DNA from: Fistulifera solaris
Lineage: Eukaryota > Bacillariophyta > Bacillariophyceae > Naviculales > Stauroneidaceae
DNA: 64,000 bases
Direction of reading: 5' to 3'
Assembly: GCA_030295235.1 (NCBI GenBank)
Contig: AP026167.1
Coordinates: 496,001-560,000 of the forward strand
Shown here: in pieces, positions 52,400 through 63,200 of the stretch
Numbering within the stretch: the stretch's first letter is position 1
How the letters are laid out: each line of letters starts with the position of its first letter
The notes under the pieces: generated by a model
Database searches by the model: none
The model's input: the letters and a program-made list of their open reading frames with translations, nothing else
Told to the model about the DNA's origin: nothing
Translations under genes and position numbers: made by a program

Positions 52400-53709
52400 A
52401 TGAAAAGACTGGCTTTATAACCAAGCTGATTTTGTGCGCCATCTTCCTCTCCGTTCCCTTTCTCTTTGGCAATTTACGGTTTCACTCACAATACATCACA
52501 CGATTGCAGTTCGTCTCTTTTGAAGATGGAGTCTTCTCGGCGGATTCCTTCCTCCCTCGGCCTGTCATGAATAGCAGCAGCAATCCAAGAACTACCTGGT
52601 TACCCAAACCTCCTTCGTACACACAACAAGAGTCCTTTGCGGCATGCATTCTCGTGCTGGACCAAAATCATCGCTTGACCGAGTGGATCGCTTATCACTA
52701 TTTTGCTCTTCCGTTGCGAACTTTAATCATTGCGTACGATCCTAAAACAGCTGATCGTGCCACTAAAATTTTAGAGCGATGGAAAAGTGTCATTGAAATC
52801 ATCGAATGGGATGATAAGGACTATTTGCCTGCTCATTGGACCCAGCGCGTGCAACCAGGAATTCATGGCACCAAACATTTACCGCCCGATGTGGCTCTCC
52901 CGGTAGCCATTCATCGACAACGACAAATTTCTTTCATGCACAAATGTACGCAAGCGGTTGCGGCCAAGAAAGTTGCGCGTGTGATACATCATGATGTTGA
53001 TGAGTATTTTCGTGTCAATACGAATGTTGTATCGCGAGACCTCGTCAACACGGCCGAACCAGGACACATTACTCAATTTTTGAATCGACTGGAAGAACCT
53101 AAAAGTACCTTATTTCCATCCGCCAAAGGAATAGCTTACGGGACGAGTTGTTCGGTATTTCCACGGCTTCAATATACACCCATCGCGGAAGAAACGAATA
53201 GCACAAAAAGCAGCCGAACGCATCCAATCGATCCTTATCATTTCGATACCTTACGGTATCCGTATCGGAATAGTGCCGAGATTATGGAAGGTAAAGGGAT
53301 CATCAATATGAAGCTCATTCCTCCACGGGCGCTCAAAGACCAAACAACCATTCAATACCGAGTTCACAAACCGCTGAATCGATTGTGCAAGGAATCGACC
53401 CCCAACTCCACACTGTTTGTGTTCAATCACTACATGGGAAGCTTCGAGTCCTTTCTGTACAGTGCTCGCAATGATCCTCGGAATGAACCGACCCGCGCCA
53501 AATGGGAAGAACGCGTCCAGGCGGGAGGAGGCATGGGGAAAGCACGGACGGCGTGGAAAAGAGATCCGCCGTTGCTCGATGATGCCATTACGAACTGGGT
53601 CCCGGCCTTTGTGGATTGGCAGTCGGAGGAGGTAGCTAGCTGGTTACTACGGGATACCGGACTGAGAGCCGTGGATTGGCAACCGCCGCCGGCAAATTCT
53701 GTACAATAG
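52400..53709 (+). CDS. GT92-like glycosyltransferase, type II membrane protein, copy B
   Basis: The open frame lacks an ATG; the ATG at 52400 joins it if the A4 run at 52403-52406 is A5. This gives MKKTGFITKLILCAIFLSVP, a good signal anchor, and 436 residues in all. The catalytic domain has AACILVLDQNHRLTEWIAYH and LRTLIIAYDP, and ARVIHHDVDEYF with the D-x-D metal site; these align with copy A at 25771-27081. Several N-x-S/T sites fit a Golgi-lumen location. The gene ends 29 bp from the convergent kinase-like gene. The sugar transferred is unknown. Confidence 0.8.
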
Positions 53710-53738
53710 TGTTTAACAATTACTAATACAGCGGGTAT

Positions 53739-55211
53739 TTAATGCTTCATATGGTACAGGTGTCGTATTGCGCTTCCCTCCGGCTCAGATTTACAAACGC
53801 GTGTCTTGCTAGGATACAGCAAAAGGGCTTCAAAAGCCTCTGGTTTTATTCTATGCTCGGCTTGCACCCATTCCAGTGCTTGTTCCAATCCTCTGACCAA
53901 TTGATAGGCGGATGGACGATCTTCCGGGTGGAAGCGGAAACACGCCACGGTAGCGTAATACAATGCTTGATTTGCAGGTTTGGTAGAGTTAGAATACTTT
54001 TCCGGCATGGACGGTAATATACCTAATGGCCGATGGTATGAGAAGGTTGCAGCGTCAAAGCTCAATCCAACCATGCAAACCACAACGTTCAACTTACCTT
54101 GCTCTTTCTTGAATTTGACTTCCTCCGCTGTTAGCATACCGTTGGGCTCTAAATGAGTCCACGGTTGACGCTTCGTCAAAACTTGAAACAGTAGATTTCC
54201 TAGACCGTAGACGTCCGTCTTTGTAGCATCGACGTAACTGACCTCTTCACTGTGGTCTTGAGCATTTTCCTCGGGGCTCTTCCAAAACGGTGCTTGAAAT
54301 CGTACTGGGATGCCACACGGTTTCGTCTTGTTCCACCTCAAAAGCTGCGCAATGTTAAAGTCATTCAGCTTAATCTTGCCGTTGACTTCAATAGCATTTG
54401 CCATATTAATATCATTGTGAGCCAACGTCGCGTTCGTAGAGTTGGGATAATCAATGGAATGGAGTGCTAGCAAGGCACGCGCCAGATCCAGACCTAGTTT
54501 CAGACGTTCACGACTTCTCCAGCGTTCGTCTTTGACGTAATCCCGAGCGGAACCGGTGGCCCACTCGGTAATCGCCGATTCTCCGCAGAACTGAAAGACA
54601 TTAACGATGTAGGGACTTGAAGTCAGTCGCTCCATCACCATGGAATCGATTCGGTGGTAATTTAGTGACTCGTGATCAAAATCGTGGGATAGCTGCAGCA
54701 GCTTCACGGCAACAGTCTCATTGTTGTGCTGATACTTCCAAACACTACGCCAATTCCCGTGCAAACTAACGAGGGCAAAGTCATCGTCATTGCCCGCAAT
54801 GTTAAGCTCGTGTAAGGCCAGACAGGTCGGATAGTAAGCGGATTGCCAATCTGCCATGAGCGTACACTCTTCATAATAAGGTTTCTCGACATCCCGAATG
54901 TAATCGAATGGTTCTCTCTCACAATAAGGACAAGGTCCTCCCAACGGCTCAACGCTTCTCGCTTTGTGTTTCCTGGAATATAATTCTTCCTCTAAAAACA
55001 CCATTCGTTGATCTCTCTGAGAATCCGGACGCTTTGTCTCCGAAAAGAATGTCAAGTCATTGTATCCACTAAAACCGGAAGTTTGAAAGGACGTCAACAG
55101 TTCAAACAATAAGAAAGCAAGCGCCGACAGCAACGTCAACGCTCGTGCGTAGCTCATTCCGCGGCGATCATGGTGTCGATGACGCAATGTCCTTCTCACT
55201 GCGGCTGTCAT
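53739..55211 (-). CDS. Atypical membrane-anchored protein kinase-like protein
   Basis: Type II topology: basic N-terminus (RRTLRHRHHDRRG), anchor ALTLLSALAFLLFELLTSF, then CPYC and a kinase fold. Landmarks are SLHGNWRSVWKY in the Gly-loop position, ETVAVKLLQL with the ATP Lys, and LAHNDINMANA in place of the usual H-R-D-x4-N, keeping Asp and Asn. The metal motif is LNDFNIAQLL, that is DFN in place of DFG. TDVYGLGNLLFQVLT and RPSAYQLVRGL complete the C-lobe. The key Lys, Asp and Asn are kept, so activity is plausible. A 75-nt intron (54023-54097, GT-AG, no stop, divisible by three) leaves 465 residues when removed. The predicted Golgi-lumen or secreted domain suggests a target among secreted proteins or glycans. 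Confidence 0.8.
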   Translation of the reverse strand: MTAAVRRTLRHRHHDRRGMSYARALTLLSALAFLLFELLTSFQTSGFSGYNDLTFFSETKRPDSQRDQRMVFLEEELYSRKHKARSVEPLGGPCPYCEREPFDYIRDVEKPYYEECTLMADWQSAYYPTCLALHELNIAGNDDDFALVSLHGNWRSVWKYQHNNETVAVKLLQLSHDFDHESLNYHRIDSMVMERLTSSPYIVNVFQFCGESAITEWATGSARDYVKDERWRSRERLKLGLDLARALLALHSIDYPNSTNATLAHNDINMANAIEVNGKIKLNDFNIAQLLRWNKTKPCGIPVRFQAPFWKSPEENAQDHSEEVSYVDATKTDVYGLGNLLFQVLTKRQPWTHLEPNGMLTAEEVKFKKEQGKLNVVVCMVGLSFDAATFSYHRPLGILPSMPEKYSNSTKPANQALYYATVACFRFHPEDRPSAYQLVRGLEQALEWVQAEHRIKPEAFEALLLYPSKTRVCKSEPEGSAIRHLYHMKH

Positions 55212-55433
55212 ATTCTGTGGCTGATTTGTAAAACAAAATTATGCATGTTCCTTATTTTGATGAAAAGAAGAATCTCCGTTATGGCAAATGAATATCGTTG
55301 ACTTTTTTTCGTTGAAATTAGACAAAACGCTTGCACAATTGCACGGTGCGACGAATGAATAACGCATGCAAGGAAGGAATCTTCGTCATCGACGGACAGA
55401 CAGACCCACGTAAGCGTAATAAGGTCACTATCT

Positions 55434-55456
55434 CCACGACTGCCTTTCAGTCATGA
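55434..55456 (+). repeat. Dispersed 23-bp hairpin motif, copy 9
   Basis: CCACGACTGCCTTT, CAGTCATGA. Both arms are intact. Confidence 0.75.
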
Positions 55457-55514
55457 GACAGGGTGTCCTTTTACTGTACCCTCAAACTCAAAGCGCGTGT
55501 TGATGACGACTCTT

Positions 55515-55541
55515 CCACGACTGAATGGATAGTAGTCATGA
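55515..55541 (+). repeat. Dispersed hairpin motif, copy 10 (with 4-bp longer loop)
   Basis: CCACGACTGAATGGATAG, TAGTCATGA. The GACT and AGTC arms are kept but the loop is longer. Confidence 0.55.
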
Positions 55542-55806
55542 GATAGATGCCAATAGTGATAGAGTAGGGGTGACCAGTATTTCCACATAAGCTGGAAAAC
55601 GCCATTGTAGTTCCGGAAGCATAAGTGCGACACGCTTCTTGGCGAAAACGGGTAACGGATTTTGCGCTTTCGGTTTCGATTTCCTTCCATCGATCATTTT
55701 TTTAGTACCTACCGCTAATTTTCGTGTTGCTTTGAATCATCTTCATCTTTTGCTCTTTTGATAACATCAAGTAGATAAATTCAGGAATGAACCAGTGTAG
55801 TCTGTC

Positions 55807-57315
55807 ATGGTGTCAATCAACAAAGATGAGCAGCAGGAGACGTCCGATTACGTCAATATGGAGACCGCTGTGTGGAGAGAGAGTGACGAGAGCGAAGACG
55901 ATTTTAGTCTGGCACCAAGCATTGTTTCCGTCATGTCAGCCGATGGAATCTACGACACGACAGGATTCATGTGTATTTGCTTTGTGACGTTCATCGGTGA
56001 CATGACTCGTGGTGTTTTCTTTCCGTCGCTCTGGTTGTTTGTCGAGCACTTGGGAGGCTCGACTGTCACGCTGGGTTATGCGGTTGCGGCCTTTTCGTTT
56101 GGCCGTATTTTGGTGAATCCGTTGTTTGGGAGCTGGTCTCAAACGATAGGATATAAGAAGACGCTTCTGATTGCGTGTCTCATATTGTTGCTGGGGACTG
56201 TATTATACGCAGTAACCTTCATCGTGGGACAGCCTACGTTTCTGGTATTTGCTCAAACTGTCTTGGGCATCGGTTCGGGAACATTGGGAGTTACTCGAGC
56301 TTTTTTGGCAGAAATCACTCCTCAACGCAATCGAACGACTTACATGGCTTGGCTTACTGCGACGCAATACGCAGGCTTTGCTGTTACACCCATAGCTGGT
56401 GCCTTTTTCAATTATCTGTTTCGCGACGCCACGGGGTTTCTCAACATGTACACAGCGCCGGCCTTCTTCATGGGGAGTATCGTTCTGGCGACGACATTGA
56501 CTATAGCACGATTTTTCGAAGGAAATACACACTCGGAACTGGTGCAACCGAAAGATAGTATCAAGAAATCGAGAAGAAAACAAGAATTGGAGCGCGTGGC
56601 CAGCGAAATTATTCCAGTGATTGGGTTGTCATTTTACAGCTGCTGTGTTGTGGGATGTATGCTTTTGAATACAACTACCACAGGCTCTATTGCTTCTTTT
56701 GAGACACTAGGCATCAAAATTGCCGAGTCACATTTTGGAATGTTGTCGACTCGCGCTGGTTTGTTTGTGGGTATTTGTGGATCGATCGGTGTTCTCAGTC
56801 TATTGAGCATCGGATACATCTCTCGGCTTATCTCCTCGGATGTACATTTGATTATTGGTGGAGTTACGGTCATGGCCTTTAGTTCTGCCGTGTTTATGAC
56901 ACTGGAAGAAGGTGCTGGCGAATATGTGGGGACGAATCCAACATGGAAGTACTGTACTTCCGTTTTTCTCATGTACGCCATCGGTTATCCACTGGGTCAT
57001 ACTGCCGTTATTGGTCTCTTTTCCAAAGGTGCGACGATTCTCGATCTTTGTTCTCGCTCTATGGTTTGAAATGACAAGCATTTAAAACTCACCTTTCTAT
57101 CTCCTGTAGTGGTAGGACGTCGACCCCAAGGTACATTGCAAGGCTGGTACGCTTCGGCCGGATCCTTGGCACGAGTCGTATTTCCCCTCTTATCGGGATA
57201 CATTCTTAAGTTCAAGGATGTCGAAACTCTCTTTGGAATCATTACCTTTGTTTTGATACTTTCCGCTTTAACTGTCTTATATTTTCAAAAATCACTGACA
57301 TTCCTGTCGTCATAA
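55807..57315 (+). CDS. Major facilitator superfamily transporter, MFSD8/CLN7-like
   Basis: Two exons, 55807-57028 and 57110-57315, with an 81-nt GT-AG intron, giving 475 residues. An acidic cytosolic N-terminus (about 48 residues) precedes about 12 membrane helices. The first loop has NPLFGSWSQTIGYKK, the MFS loop 2-3 signature, and GIGSGTLGVTRAFLAE lies in helix 4. A central loop of charged residues (KDSIKKSRRKQELERV) separates the halves. The second exon restores GTLQGWYASAGSLARVVFPL, a segment close to that of MFSD8. Such carriers sit in lysosome or vacuole membranes; the substrate cannot be told. Confidence 0.85.
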
Positions 57316-58233
57316 TTTGCACAAAACGAAAACGATTTCCAAAACAATAATCGAATAAGTCCTCTATAGAGATACAGTTTTAGGATACGGGCGAGGAACT
57401 GTACAACATTACCAGGTATTCCTTCAAGCTTTTCGTTTAGGTATTCGGAACTCCAGAGATGGCAAAACGTGAACAGCGTCCGGGACTGCTGTTAAGTTTA
57501 GCTTAAAACCAGTTAAAAATATCGTTGACTGTCGTTTGATAGCGATATTCCCAACATTGGTGCAAGATGAAGCCGAGAAGTGCCGTTGTTGAAATTCAGA
57601 ATTTCCGCTTTGTCCCTACATCGATAAATTTCCTTCGGCGGCTACGTGACTTACACTTTCGACGCATTGCACCTTTCCTCTTATCTGCGTTTCGAGCGCA
57701 AATATACGTTTATCATTGTTTCTTGAATACGCATTATCGATGTCAATGGTTGTTAGTGTGTCATCTATGCAAAATAGACCCGACAAATGAATTGTCAAAA
57801 TTCAGAATATCCAGATTGTCTCGACATCGATAAAATTTCTACGAGGGCTAAGTGAAAGCTTTGAGGCGTTGCATCTTTCTTTTTGACTTTGTTCGGTCAT
57901 TCTCAAGACTTCGATGTTTGTGCATAGTTCAAATAGAGTTGTTGTGCAGCTTACTTGGGAAGGATTGTCCTACGAAAAATAGATCCCGAGGTAAGACTAT
58001 TCCACATTGAAAGGGTGTTTTGACCCATTAGGGTTGGAGGTATATATCCCAAGCACGCACCAGCAACACCCTTTGTATCAAGCAGAATGTAGGCTACACA
58101 GCCACGTACGCAGGCCGTGGAAGATTTTCGTCACCGTTCATCCTCCACCGCAATTTTTGCGCGTTTCTCTTTTCATCGGAGACACTTTCGTTCATGTTTA
58201 AAAGACAATTATTCATTTCAAAGAATAGTAACC
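57316..58233. other. Intergenic region with a degenerate tandem repeat
   Basis: 918 bp. The 57581-57995 part is a two-unit degenerate repeat, listed separately. An 88-codon frame at 57567 lies in it and is not credited. Confidence 0.5.
57581..57995. repeat. Two diverged tandem units of about 210 bp
   Basis: Both units start GAAATTCAGAAT or CAAAATTCAGAATAT and continue ACATCGATAAA, TTC, GGCTA, GTGA and GCGTTGCA or GCATTGCA. They end in AAAATAGACCC or AAAATAGATCCC. Similarity is patchy, so the duplication is old. Confidence 0.6.
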
Positions 58234-59586
58234 ATGAGACTCGTAACCGCTCTATTGACACTTGCTTCGGCATCTGCGTTCACTTTGTCACCGATGGGTC
58301 GCTCTGCTATGACCCAAAAGGTTTCTTCAACTCACTTATATGTTGCAAGGTATGTCATCGACGCCGTTGCAGTTGCCGTTGCACTTGGAATACATGATTT
58401 CTGAATAGCAGTCTAAATGATTTATTTTAGTGAGACCCACACAGTTAAGCAGGTTCCGCATGGCGGTGTTTTGGTTGATTTGATGGTCAAGGATGAAGCC
58501 GCAAAAAGGCTGCTCTTGCCAAAGCGACGGTCGAGCTTCAAGCTACCGAACGTCAGTTGTGCGATGTTGAGCTTATCATGAACGGAGGATTCTCTCCTTT
58601 GACTGGTTTCATGAATGAGCAGGAATACAAAAGTGTTGTAGAGAACATGGAGATGCCTGACGGAACTATTTTCGGACTTCCCGTTGTTTTCGACACCAAC
58701 GACGAAAACTTGATGCCTGGAACGACCATTGTGCTGAAGCAGGGCGACCTCCCCATTGCTACCGTCGAATTGACCGACAAGTACGTCCCGGACAAGCCGT
58801 TGGAGTGCCTAAAGTGCTACGGAACTTCCGCCATCGAACACCCTGGCGCACTCATGGTGGCGACAGAACGAGGCCGATACTACATGGGTGGAAAGGTCAC
58901 CGGCCTCAACCTTCCCGTTCGTGAATTCCCCTGCAAGACGCCCCAGGAAGTCCGTGCCGAGTTACCCGCTGACAAGGATGTTGTCGCCTTCCAGTGCCGT
59001 AACCCTGTTCACCGTGCTCACTACGAATTGTTCACTCGGGCTCTCGACGATCCGTTGGTTGGCGAAGGCGGTATCGTCTTGGTTCACCCCACTTGCGGTC
59101 CCACCCAGGCCGACGACATTCCCGGAACTGTCCGTTACAAGACGTACGAGGTCTTGAAAGAAGAAACGGCCAACCCCCGCGTCTTCTGGGAATACTTGCC
59201 CTACTCTATGCACATGGCGGGTCCCCGTGAGGCGATTCAGCACATGATCATCCGCAAGAACTTTGGATGCACTCATTTCATCATTGGACGCGACATGGCC
59301 GGAAGCAAGAGCAGTGTCACTGGAGAGGACTTTTACGGTGCCTATGATGCCCAAGACTTCGCTACCGCCAATGCCGAAAAGTTGGGTGTCACCCCCGTTC
59401 CATCCCCTCAACTTGGTTTACACCGAAGAGGAAGGCTACACTACCGCAGATTACGCCAAGGAGAAGGGATTGCATGAAAAGAAGTTGAGTGGAACCAAAT
59501 TCCGCCAAATGTTGCGAAGTGGAGAGGATATTCCCGAATGGTTCGCCTTCAAGAGCGTGGTGAAGGTTTTGCGTGAAAATGCCTAA
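58234..59586 (+). CDS. Plastid-targeted ATP sulfurylase (sulfate adenylyltransferase)
   Basis: Makes adenosine 5'-phosphosulfate from ATP and sulfate, the entry to sulfur assimilation. Exons 58234-58349 and 58431-59586, with an 81-nt GT-AG intron. The signal peptide ends in the classic SASAF/TLSP site with a short basic transit peptide (GRSAMTQKVSSTHLYVA). Motifs: GGFSPLTGFM, QCRNPVHRAHYE with the H-x-x-H nucleotide site, HPTCGPTQADDIPG, YSMHMAGPREAIQHMIIRKN and GRDMAGSK. Two run errors break the frame, A5 for A6 at 58503-58507 and C4 for C3 at 59404-59407. Corrected length is 423 residues. No APS-kinase domain is fused. It supplies sulfate activation for cysteine synthesis, and PAPS for sulfotransferases if an APS kinase is present elsewhere. 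Confidence 0.93.
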
Positions 59587-60222
59587 GTCATTGGGGTCGT
59601 TTCAGCTATGATTAACGTAAATTCACTTTGTTTGTCAACAAAAGAGTAATAAACTATGAGGTGAAGTAGGCGCTCACAAGTCACTCTGGCTACCCTGGTA
59701 GTGTCGGTTCTCCCTATTGATGACGTTTTGAATTGGTACCAGGTACGTTACAAACAACAATGGACGTCAGCGAGGCGAATGAAGCAAGCGAAAAGTTACA
59801 AGTATCGTCGAGCAAAAATGGACTTCTTGCGATTGCCAAATATTAGCCATCAGAAGTATAGGACAAAGTGTTGCCGTTCAATTTGATATGAAAAGATACG
59901 GAGTACTTTCGGAGATTGACTATGAAACGGAGTGAATAAAGTCATTATAATGATGAACCTTTATACAGTTTGTATGAGATGCTATATCCGTTCGGCATCA
60001 AATAATTACTCTGAATGACCGGCGAATCTGGTAGGAGGAATAAGTCATCGGGGCACTTTCGCAAAAGGCAAAACCTCCGAAGCCGACTTGGTAGGAAGCA
60101 CTGCATCAACAACAAGAAGACGACGAAGAAGAATATCTCACCAACTGCACCCTGTAAGTCGTTTTAGGTGGTCAGTGCACACCTTTGGCGACTGTATAAG
60201 CTGCTGTATTAAGCAATAAATC
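59587..60222. other. Intergenic region
   Basis: 636 bp between two plus-strand genes. One TACGGAGTA is at 59897-59905. A 61-codon frame at 59701 begins with GTG and is not credited. Confidence 0.4.
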
Positions 60223-63200
60223 ATGGCAGGCAGTCCTCATGACTACGACGAGGATGGCAATCTCAAACTGCCGGCCTACTATGGAAAAAGCAATCTCGCG
60301 ATGTTGTTGGTGTTCATGCTAATGGCTGCCATGGGAGCTAGTATGCGCTTAGCCAAGCAAAACTACAATAGATCAACAGAAGGGAATTGGATATTAGCTG
60401 GAGCTTTAACTTCGCAGAGTGTTCAATTTAAAGTGCGCTTGAATGGAAACTATGGGCAACGATTCTTGGTTTCCAAAGAACCCATCGATGAGTATCAGGA
60501 AGGCTCGCCTTCTTATTTAATGGATGCTCCCTTGGAAAGTTTATTTACTCAACCGGACCCAACACAAGATTTTCTTTTGTACGGCTTGGAGCCTTCCCGA
60601 AGGTACTATTACGCACGAGTTGCACCAACTTTTGATTTGCTCCACCAGGGCTCGGTGCAAACGGCTCCACCGGACAATGTTCGATCGAATTTCACGTTTG
60701 TAACGACGGGTAGTGCATTCACAGGTTCACAGAATCCAGTGTTTGAGGAGATGGCGAAGGAAAATCCTTTGTTCTTTTTTAAAACTAGGCAACTTGCACT
60801 ATGGAGATGTCAGTGGTGAATTGGAGACGCGCATGAAATTCCTGGATCAAGTCATGGGAAGTACAACACAAGAGCAGCTTTATACTCAAGCGGCTTTCAG
60901 CTACATGTGGAATGATCGTGATTACCTTGGAGAAAACACACTTGGTGATGAGCCCGGACGAGAGGCCGCGCTCGAAAGTTACAAGTTTGCCATTCCCTCT
61001 CATCAACCACCAGAAGCTCCCCTTTATCAAGCTTACACAATCGGAACAGTGCGATTCATCATTTCTGACTTGCGCTCGGAAGCTACTGCGGATAGCATCA
61101 TGTCAGATACACAGCGGGAGTGGTTAAAAACAGAGCTATCGAAGGCAGGAGACTATGACTTTGTGATTTGGGTGACTCCGTCAACATGGATGGGTGATGT
61201 TGATTTGACGCAGAACGACTGGACAGGACGCCCGGTGGATCGTGTAGAATTTTCCAAATTCATCTCAGCATTACCCAGTCAAAACGTTCTTGCTTTGTCG
61301 GCTGGGACGGAGATGTTCGCCTTTGATGACGGCTCTCATACCGCACAAGGAAATTTCAGCCAGGGTCAGACAGTAATGTCGTTTCCACTTCTAATGTCTG
61401 GACCAGTAGATCGATTGGGTCGAGTTGTCGAGGCACGATACTCGGAGGGATGTTCAGCCTGGCTTTATGAACGCAACCATATTTATAGTGTCATAGAATT
61501 CAAAGAAAACGAAGAAACCCTTGAGCCATGTCTTCGGATTCACTCCTATCGCGTGACAGACGTGACCGGTGCGAAAGAGCTTCTTTTGGAAAAAGAAATG
61601 TGTGGGACAATCTTTAGTCCATTGAATCAAGATCCGGAAAGTGGTTCATGTCAAGCGGACAGGTTTAGCTCAAATGTCGAATTAATGGCTACCACTGCGG
61701 TGGGATTACTCGCTGCAAATGTTATTTTGGTGTTCTTCGTGGGAGATGGGTTCATCGGTGGTATTGTTATGATGATCATGACTCTTCTTGGTGTGATTGC
61801 GACTAGTGCGACAATGAGATACTTGCCATCCTTTTCATACAATGTCGACCAGTACGAGGCTTTCGTTGTTGCTTTGATTCTGAACATCCAGCTTGGTATG
61901 GAATTTTTATTCCTTCTTTGCTGGGCGAAATTTCACCATTTAATCCGTCCTAGTGACAGGAAGGAAAGAGATGCAGCGGAAACAGGTGTCAAAAAGGCGA
62001 AGAATTGGGTAGAACCCGATGTGGAAAGCAATCACCAGTCTGTCGAAAATGCTGCCACCTATGACGTTGAGGATGAAGACGAAGAGAACGACCAATTTCC
62101 AGAAACCAATGATGTTTACATGTTACCAATACTCGCAAATTCTCCTAGTTCTAGAAGATCAATGAGGTCAATCGGCAATTTTACCTTGGAAAAATCAAGT
62201 TCCGTTCCCTCTCGATTGACAGAAAAACCTCCATTACCCGAAGGAATTTCTGAATCTACTACAGAAGGAAGACCCAATCTTTCCGGAGCCCCACACTTGT
62301 TCAATAAACCAAAGTCGGTCCCATCGCATCTATCTGAGCATCCTCAGTCAACCGAGACAGTGCTCGAACAGAGGTCTGATGGTCGTCCAGCTGATCAATC
62401 CAGTGATTTAGGTAATACATATCCATCACTTCCACCGCAACGTTCTCATGCTTCACGAAATCAAACAACTGCTCCTCGGCATGAATATTCTTCATCTCTT
62501 GCGCGGCGTCCTCGACCAATAGAGCCTACAACAAACAATTATGGGCGATCTGTTACAAAAAGTCAGAAGAAGCGCGATTCATCCCTTTTGGCTCTTGTTG
62601 CTCTTATTCAGGAGAATGCTAGGCGAACGAGTGATTCGCCACGAGGAAGAGATCCAGAGCCTTGTCAAAGTGGAGCTTCGAGAGTGTCTTTGGGGCGAGG
62701 TTCGACAAGTCCTGGCGACCCCATGAGTGATGCCTCGTTCCAGTCCACCTTTGAAACTGAAGAGGATAGCATGAGGAACGACGGTGTCGCTGATGCTACT
62801 TTTGACCCAGAGGCAGATGGACTGATTGAAAACGAGTCATACGACGATTTTGAAACGTCTTCCGACAATGACACACCTTCTGTCACTACATCGGACGAAA
62901 CGTTTGACGATGAGTTTAATACGCAAAGTCGTATACTTTTGGATCCTGAGGATGGCTCAAGCGCTGACGACACATCCGTGGAAAGTGAAGCGAGTGACGT
63001 AGAAAGTTTTTTGGATCGAAATAATGCAATTAAGAACAGTCGGCTCGAACCCGAAGAATTTCCGATATCACCAGAAGCAGAGAGTGAATCCAGTGGTGCC
63101 GAGAGTGTATCTGAAGATGAAAGCACAACTGCGGACACGAAAGGTCGTTTAGAGCCGGGAGAGTATTTATTACAGACTGAAAACGAATGCAGCATGGCAG

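Larger units (their letters stand above)
55212..55806. other. Divergent intergenic region with two hairpin motif copies
   Basis: 595 bp between the kinase-like gene and the transporter. Hairpin motif copies lie at 55434-55456 and 55515-55541. No gene is supported. Confidence 0.5.

Noticed and set aside
57567-57833. Plus-strand frame of 88 codons
   Set aside because: Lies in a degenerate tandem repeat; the other unit has no matching frame.
59701-59886. Plus-strand frame of 61 codons
   Set aside because: Begins with GTG and has no homology or splice context.
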